64,000 nt of DNA from Bryum argenteum (lineage: Eukaryota; Streptophyta; Bryopsida; Bryales; Bryaceae), in the NCBI GenBank assembly GCA_037043015.1, contig CM073323.1, positions 16,873,758-16,937,757 on the forward strand, given 5' to 3'. The translations under genes were made by a program, and so were the position numbers. The notes below the pieces were generated by a model that saw only the letters and a program-made list of their open reading frames with translations, was not told the DNA's origin and did not search any database. Below, piece after piece: positions 57,486-64,000 of the stretch; the stretch's first letter is position 1; the number at the start of each line of letters is the position of its first letter.

Positions 57486-59810
57486 TGTTGCAACGAATGG
57501 CTCATGCTACTATCATTAGTGCAATGTAGGAGAGCTAGTAAGATAAATAGTATTTCAGTTTTTTACTTTTTTGATTCTCATATAGTGGATGAAAAAACTA
57601 CGAAGTTGAGCATGGAGTTAGGGAACTCAAATGTTTGCACAAAGAATGCAATGTGTCCCTAAAGGAATAGTATTCAATACAACTCGTTATTGTTATTTAA
57701 TATTTTATAACCTTTTGCCTCAAGTGTTTTATGCTTTGACATTTTTAAGATTTATTGAAGTCCATTTGTTATGTGATGATTTTTTATTGCATCAAGGGAT
57801 AGTTTATGTTGAATTTTGTTTGTTATAGATGACGAAGACATAAGTAGTTTCATTTTGAATTTCTTGACTGATGATTATTCATATATATATATATATATTT
57901 TCGTATCCAAACCAAGTTGCTATGTTTTAGGACTTGCAATACATCTACCATAGTTTGAAGGAGAATATATGAAAAGAAGTGGTACAATGGCCATAAAATA
58001 TTTGAGTTTTGAAAATATCAATTGTATTTTTTGAGTAGTAGCTCATCTTGCACAAAAAGGTAAGTGGTATTCATCATACTAGTGGTTTACGATTTGTGAT
58101 TAGATACTATTTAAGCCTCTATTATATGTGAAAAGATAATAGTAAGAGGAAGTGTTGAACCTGGTCTTTTCATCCAAACATATAATCAATGTTGCCTTGG
58201 GATTTAAGGTGAGCATGCCCGTTCACAACTTTGTTGAGTTTACTCTAATTTTGCTTCTGAAGAGAATTATTACACTTTACCACTTAAGCTCCTATCTCTA
58301 TAATGATTTGATAGCACTTGTGCATGTTTATGTGTAAAATCAACATTGACAGATCATGTATAAAAGATAGGAGAATTAAGAGTTTATTATTTGCTAAAAG
58401 AAAATGGTATTGATAAACTCCTAGAAATCTAGGAAAACCGATTTGGGTGTTTGAGATTTTGGGGAGTTCATTTGAAGGGGTTAAAATTGATATTTTTGCA
58501 TAAGATTTTTTCTAGGTACTCCTCATACTGTAATGTGTATGTGGTAAAATTTCCAATGCCAAAATTCAATTTTAAAACCTTCATTTAGAAATTTTAGGTT
58601 TTATGTAGTTTAAATTTAGATTTTTAAAAGTTTTCTTTTTCGAAAATGTGTTCATTAGCAATTTACTATTCAAATTCCAAAGTGACCGAAGTCAAAAAGT
58701 ATACCAATTTTACAAGGAGAGCCTCCAACACTTTCAAAAACAATTCCCACTAGTTCTAGTAATTTTACAAATTTTTCCAAGAATTTGTTTTCAAAATTCA
58801 CATACTCACAAAGGCACCTACTCACCGTCCAAAATTTTCTTGAACTAAATACATCATATGTGGTGCTTGTTTTACGATATTGTTGTTTTTAGACCTTCTT
58901 TCATAAAATAATCTACATGAAGACCCACAAACGTGGAATGAGTCTTTAAAACTTTGCATGAGAGTACCCAACTTCATTAAGAGACAAATCTTTGGAGTAA
59001 AAATCATCAAGTTGCCCACTTGCCCTTGACACCATTTAGACAATGCCTCTCAGGTAGCGGCAGAAAATGTTTTTGGACAAACGTTGATCGTTACCATCTC
59101 CCAAATTACAAACATCCAATGATTGAAATTTTGACAACTCCTTTGTATACATGTTTAGTTCAAGATCTTATGGTTCGAAGTCTAAAATCAAGAAAAAAAG
59201 TTTCTTCATTTCCCCATTTCCCAATGGAGGTAAAAAATGGCCGTTTTTGGTCAAGGAGGTGGAGGAGACGCTTGAATGTTTAGGGCTTAAGATTTGTCTA
59301 TAACAAATAAAACTATATTATATTACTCAAATATGAATCAATTGTGACTATATTAGTCATTACACTCATAGTAGACAAGTTATAAATATTACGATTCTCA
59401 TTCCTGAAAAAGAAGGTAATTGTGACCAAGGAGTTAATGTCAGTGCGGTACTTGTAACTACAAAATGACTAAAATGGTCCCAGAGGAGCCCGATGTCTTT
59501 GTTGATTGCGTAAAACTTGTATCTTGTTGCTTGTGTACAACACCGATCATAGATGAAAGGCCTCAAAGACCAAGTACATCCACAACTTATTGTCCATTTT
59601 GCTTATGTGAAAAAGCAAGAGTCATTGAGTAAATATACACTCAAGGCGGTGTTGGTTTTATTGTTCCCCCTATCCGACATGGATTGTCCATTGTGGGTTT
59701 ACGCTAACGTAGAACTTGAGCACTCATTGTACAATCATTCCATGTCAAGAAGTGTAGTAACCTTATTTAAAAAATTTGACGTGGCCCGTATATATATCGT
59801 TACTTATTTC
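57486..59810. other. AT-rich spacer
   Basis: No gene is supported. An AT microsatellite lies at 57880-57898. Around 59110-59165, AACATCCAATGATTGAAATT and CAAGATCTTATGGTTCGAAG resemble segments shared by the CACTA and TTAA elements elsewhere in the window, so a decayed element is likely. The remainder shows nothing recognisable. Confidence 0.3.
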
Positions 59811-59814
59811 TTAA

Positions 59815-61761
59815 CCCTTAAACGCCGACGATGTTGAAAAACGGCATTTTGGATGTACATCAGAAACTTTGAAGGGCTATATCTTCTTCATCCGAGGTCC
59901 GTTTTGGATGAAATCACTTGGATTAGGTTCCAAATCAAGTCTAGTTTGTGTTGTAAAATTTTCAAGCCCATATATTAAAGTATGAATTAATGGAATGCAC
60001 TTTAGTGAAGACAACTCTTGTTTTTGGGTTTCCAAGCATGGGGCATGTATTACCATTGCAAGCCAATTATGTGAAATTAAAAACAGTTATTTATGATTTT
60101 TTTTTTCATGGTCATGATCTTAAGGTGATTCTTAACAACTTTTTAGTGAGAAGTTTTTTGATCCAAATGATTTTGCTATTGGATTTGCAATGATGTTTTG
60201 TCAACAGAAAAAGTGAGAAAATGGATGATATTTGAGGAGCTATATCTCCCTCATCCACCGTTGGATTTCAACTTAATTTTTTGGGATGGCCTCCAATTAG
60301 AGTCTAGTCTAAGTGGTAGAAACCTTAACAAGATCGAAGATGTTTCGAAGATAAGGCATGGAATTGAATGCAAAGGGTCTAGTTTTGGACTATTTTTCCT
60401 TTGTAAAATGTTCGGTAGATTTTACCATTGCATGGCTTTTATTTGAGCCAAGAAATTTTTTTGATGAATTTTTGTTGGGTAAAGGACTTATTAACCCCTA
60501 AACGCGCCGAATGTCGAAAAACGACATTTTGGATGGAAGGCAGCAACTTTGAATAGCCATATCTTCTTCATCCGAGGTCCGTTTTGGATGAAATCACTTG
60601 GGTTAGGTTCCAAACCAAGTCTAGTTTGCGTTGTATAATTTGCAAGCCCATACAATAAAGTATGAATTAATGGAATGCACTTTAGTGAAGACAGCGCTTG
60701 CTTTTGGGTTTTCAAGCATGGGGCATGTATTACCATTGCAAGCCAATTATGTGAAATTAAAAATAGTTTTCATGATTTTTTTTTTCATGGTCACGATCTT
60801 AAGGTGATTCTTAACAACTTTGTAGTGTGAAGTTTTTTGATCCAAATGATTTTGCTATTGGATTTGCAATGATGTTTTGTCAATGAGAAAAGTGAGAAAA
60901 TGGATGATATTTGAGGAGCTATATCTCCTTCATCCACCGTTGGTTTCAACTTAATTTTTGGGATGGCCTCCAATTAGAGTCTAGTCTAAGTGGTAGAAAC
61001 CTTAACAAGATCGAAGGTGTTTTGAAGATAAGGCATGAAATTGAATGCAAAGGGTCTAGGTTTGGACTATTTTTCCTTTGTAAACTTTTTGGCGCTTTTA
61101 CCATTGCATGGCTTTTATTTGAGCCAAGAAATTTTTTTGATGAATTTTTTTTGGGTAAAGGACTTATTAAGATGAAGGTGAACATCTCTCTAGTTGGTAA
61201 TTTTTTCATTGCAATAGGTATATTGGTAGCATTTCCACCTCAAAGTGAAAATGATGAAATTTTGCAGTTTGTTTTTAGTATTAATATGTTATGATCTTCC
61301 GATCTATAAGGCCTCATGACTCAAGTTTTGGTCCACATGATCTTGGATAAGTCTATTACAAGTTTGTACGGTTGAGATCTTAATAGCTTCTCTTGATTTT
61401 CATCTATGAGGATTTCTATGGAAATGTGCTTTTCTGCTAAAAATAGGCTGGGGCGTTTAGGGGTTAAGATGAAGGTGAACATCTTTCTAGTTGGTGATTT
61501 TTTCATTGCAATAGGTATATTGGTAGCATTTCCACCTCAAAGTGAAAATGATGAAATTTTGCAGTTTGTTTTTGATATTAATATGTTATGATCTCCCGAT
61601 CTATAAGGCCTCATGACTCAAATTTTGGTCCACATGATCTTTGATAAGTCTATTACAAGTTTATACGGTTGAGATCTTAATAGCTTCTCTTGATTTTCAC
61701 CTATGACGATTTCTATGAAAATGTGCTTTTCCTGCTAAAAATAGGCTCGGGCGTTTAGGGG
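59815..61761. mobile_element. Outer TTAA element (piggyBac-like ends), split by a copy of itself
   Basis: TTAA at 59811-59814 and 61762-61765 flank inverted ends CCCTTAAACGCC and the complement of CCCCTAAACGCC. The left part (59815-60490) and right part (61468-61761) together make about 970 bp once the inner element is removed. The two parts meet at TTAA in the unsplit inner copy (61167-61170), showing that the insertion used an internal TTAA. No transposase is present; frames at 60198-60446 and 60911-61294 are decayed or fortuitous. Confidence 0.88.
60495..61463. mobile_element. Inner TTAA element, 969 bp, inserted into its own copy
   Basis: TTAA at 60491-60494 and 61464-61467 flank ends CCCCTAAACGC and the complement of CCCCTAAACGC. 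The left 676 bp repeat 59815-60490 and the right 296 bp are repeated at 61468-61761, each at high identity by eye. The uninterrupted internal junction is GACTTATTAAGATGAAGG. The only difference in architecture from a tandem array is that the order is L-L-R-R rather than L-R-L-R, which a nested insertion explains directly. Confidence 0.88.
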
Positions 61762-61765
61762 TTAA

Positions 61766-63139
61766 CTTCACCTCCCTCATTGTTAGAATCCAATGTGGAT
61801 CTTCTATTCTCTTTCTAATATTTTTGTTGAATATTATTTGTGACATGCGAATCAAAGAGTCATTGAACAGTCATTCAATGTCATGCATTGTAGTCACAAG
61901 TTTTCGATTTCAATGTAGCTCCTTGATTTTCTTCTTATTTATTATTCGTGGTATATGTTTTTTGACATGGAAAACTTAAAGTCATCTTGCAATCATATTT
62001 TTCCAAGAACTTTGGTGAGTTTTTTAAAATTTTTTTTAAATTTTTTATTTTTTTTATTTTTTTTTTATTTTTTTAAAATTTTTTTAAAAAATCCCGCTCG
62101 TCTATTCTCTCCTTATTTAATCGAATAAGTCGGAGTCATGTTGTGGTCATTTCCTGCCGGGAACTACAAATGATTTTTTTTGGGTATGTGGGTGCTCGAT
62201 CTTCTCTCGTGTTTTATGTATTTGGAAATTATTAACTGACGTGGATCACTTAATATCATTTTGAAGTCATTATGTTGTCAAGATTTTTTTTGTTTTATTC
62301 TCCACCTTTAGCGGTGTAGTTTTGATAGGCGTATTTCATAATATTATATTTTGTAATGTGGGATCAAAGAAGTTATTCTTTATTATTATTAGATAATGGA
62401 ATAACAATATTTTCATATGGAGCAGTAGAATTGCTAAGTGGAAATACAATCCTTTAGAATATAATTATTCTCATCTAGTAGGGCCAACAAATGACAAAGT
62501 TAGGCCCTGTGGTAATTTTCATTAGTCTTTCAACTTAGACTTCAAAACCTAGCAAATATATTTTGTACTCAATGTTCAAGGATAGTAATTTTGCAATCTT
62601 GAAAACCATAGCGTTGTCGGCTTTGCCATACTAGGGTTTAAATTCTATGGATTTGAACTTAATACTATAGTATGACAAGTAAAAATGACATAGAACTGAC
62701 TTAGAAATGACTTGCAGAAACCAAAATATGACTAAAGTATGGCTAGTAAAAATCCATGATGCACATATTTCCAACTAGATAGTGTTGTATTTCTCAAGTC
62801 CTTGGTGATTTATAATTGTAGAGGAGGTGTTTTATTTTATTCTACATATCACAAGGTTAAGGTAACACCATGCAACATGAGCGGCATTTTTAGCAGCAAG
62901 CCTAAAGTTTACTTCAAAAATATTTTTAGCAAATGGGTAATAGTTATAGTGTGAGCATGTTAGTCATTGTATAATCACACTTCAATTACATGTGCATAAT
63001 AACACATCTTTGACAATGTTATCACTTCAGTATCATAACTAGTAATAAAGTATGAATATTACTAATTAGTGACTTGAGTTGACACAATATTGTCTGACTT
63101 GCATATGAATGAGTTTGAAATTTTTGCAATCAACCAACC
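61766..63139. other. AT-rich spacer with degenerate GTCAT-type repeats
   Basis: No gene is visible. Between 61850 and 62280 segments such as AAGAGTCATTGAACAGTCAT, TTAAAGTCATCTTGCAATCA and CACTTAATATCATTTTGAAG, TCAT recur about every 120-150 bp, suggesting a decayed tandem repeat. A T-rich tract occupies 62015-62085. From 62680 TATGACTA/ATGACTT words become frequent. Confidence 0.35.
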
Positions 63140-63891
63140 ACGGTGGGACACGTTGCTAGTCACAACTTTGCTATAGTCATAATTAAGTCATTCTCACTGG
63201 AGTACTGACGAACCCGAGTCGGCCACGTCATTATTTACGATTATAGTTAAACGTCACCAGTCACGCATCCGCTTGTAGTCATACACCAATCATAATACAA
63301 ACCTATAAAACTAATTGCACTAGCAAACCCTAATCAAGGACGAACTTAGTCCAACCAGAATTGGACATGTCCGCAATCACAACCTTGCCGTAGTCATAAA
63401 TGAGTTATAGAATGATAAAGAATATCGGATTTACACCAGTTACACTCGGCCATGTCATCAGGCACGACTTCCATCCAGTCATAAATCACCAATCCCAACT
63501 TCACCTGTAGTCATATATAAGTCATACTATGGACCCTAAAGAAGTAGCCCATTAGATCTTGCACTTCTACGTAGGAATTTTGAGGCCGTTGACCACGCAA
63601 GCTTGCCTAAATTCCATTCGACTTTTGCGCCAAATAAAATTTTGACGTGCCACCTGAAAAATTCTAGCCATGTTAGGAGCTATGTTGGTAGCTGAGGCGG
63701 ATGATGTGCAATGGATGAAATTACAGTCATATATTAAAGATAAACAGCTATGACTGGTACGAGACACCTCGAATGACAAACGAACGACTGACCCCAGGTA
63801 GTATTTTCTATTGTCATATGTTCGTATATATGACTCACAAATGACAAAACACATTTATTTATACCTGTCATAAAAGCCTTGATTTCTAGTA
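63140..63891. mobile_element. Right end of a probable second CACTA element
   Basis: The segment ends TTTCTAGTAGTG (63880-63891), the complement of the common plant CACTA terminus CACTACTAGAAA, with a second TTTCCAGTAGTG immediately after. Upstream are many TAGTCATA/TATGACT motifs in both orientations, as expected of CACTA subterminal repeats (for example near 63175, 63275, 63395, 63475, 63510, 63725, 63818). The matching left end was not found in the window, so the element is either truncated or its left border has decayed. Confidence 0.55.
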
Positions 63892-63930
63892 GTGTTTCCA
63901 GTAGTGTTATTGGCAAATCTATGCTCATGA

Positions 63931-64000
63931 CTCTCTACAATATGAACCAAGAGCCATAACCAAGAGAAGGGTTGCATGATCTTTATCTTTTAGATTAAGA
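63931..64000. repeat. Partial foldback end at window edge
   Basis: CTCTACAATATGAACCAAGA, GCCATAACCAAGAG resembles the left end of the foldback element at 50401 (CTTTACACTATGGGCCAAGA, GCCATGACCAAGAA). The rest would lie beyond the window. Confidence 0.5.

Noticed and set aside
60911..61294. 127-codon frame inside the TTAA element, considered as a transposase remnant
   Set aside because: No DDD/DDE-like motif or similarity to a transposase is visible, and the duplicate block does not keep the same frame open.

Overview
This 64 kb window is nuclear DNA of a land plant. The evidence is a plastid-type glycerol-3-phosphate acyltransferase, an SKU5-like cupredoxin of the plant cell surface, short GT-AG introns, and plant-type DNA transposons (CACTA, Stowaway, hAT). 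The exact lineage cannot be read from the sequence. Introns of roughly 70-500 bp, a one-exon F-box-like gene and transposon-littered AT-rich spacers would suit a bryophyte or lycophyte, but that is inference.

Seven spliced or single-exon protein genes are supported, and I traced exons and reading phase by hand. They are: (1) 1306-13458 +, a 20-exon, 2670-residue protein with a BAT2/PRRC2-type N-terminus; (2) 15636-18144 -, a 626-residue helical protein I do not recognise; (3) 23761-25850 +, Y14/RBM8A of the exon junction complex, with a probable U12-type intron; (4) 29005-32235 +, plastid glycerol-3-phosphate acyltransferase (ATS1 type); (5) 33739-34826 -, a small helix-hairpin-helix protein, head to head with (6) 35328-40863 +, an SKU5/SKS multicopper-oxidase-like protein; (7) 44298-47241 -, a WDR26-type LisH-CTLH-WD40 protein. 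An eighth gene, 55507-57072 +, is a single-exon F-box/kelch-like protein with an internal 23-residue tandem duplication. No operon-like logic links the genes.

The spaces between genes are full of small mobile elements. The clearest is a TTAA-flanked family with CCCCTAAA-type ends. One element of about 970 bp sits inside the internal TTAA of a second copy of itself (59811-61765), giving an L-L-R-R structure with TTAA at every junction. A distinct 260 bp relative lies at 54304-54563. There is also a 937 bp CACTA element with perfect 3-bp target duplication inside a minisatellite (18946-19882); a palindromic MITE family with two near-identical copies 22 kb apart plus a decayed third; a hAT-like MITE with a perfect 8-bp target duplication in an SKS intron; Stowaway elements; a probable tRNA-derived SINE; and a purine-rich repeat present at both 1-570 and 51020-52020.

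Segments similar at about 100 bp scale recur inside the CACTA and the TTAA elements, although their ends differ. I found no transposase gene, tRNA gene or rRNA in the window.
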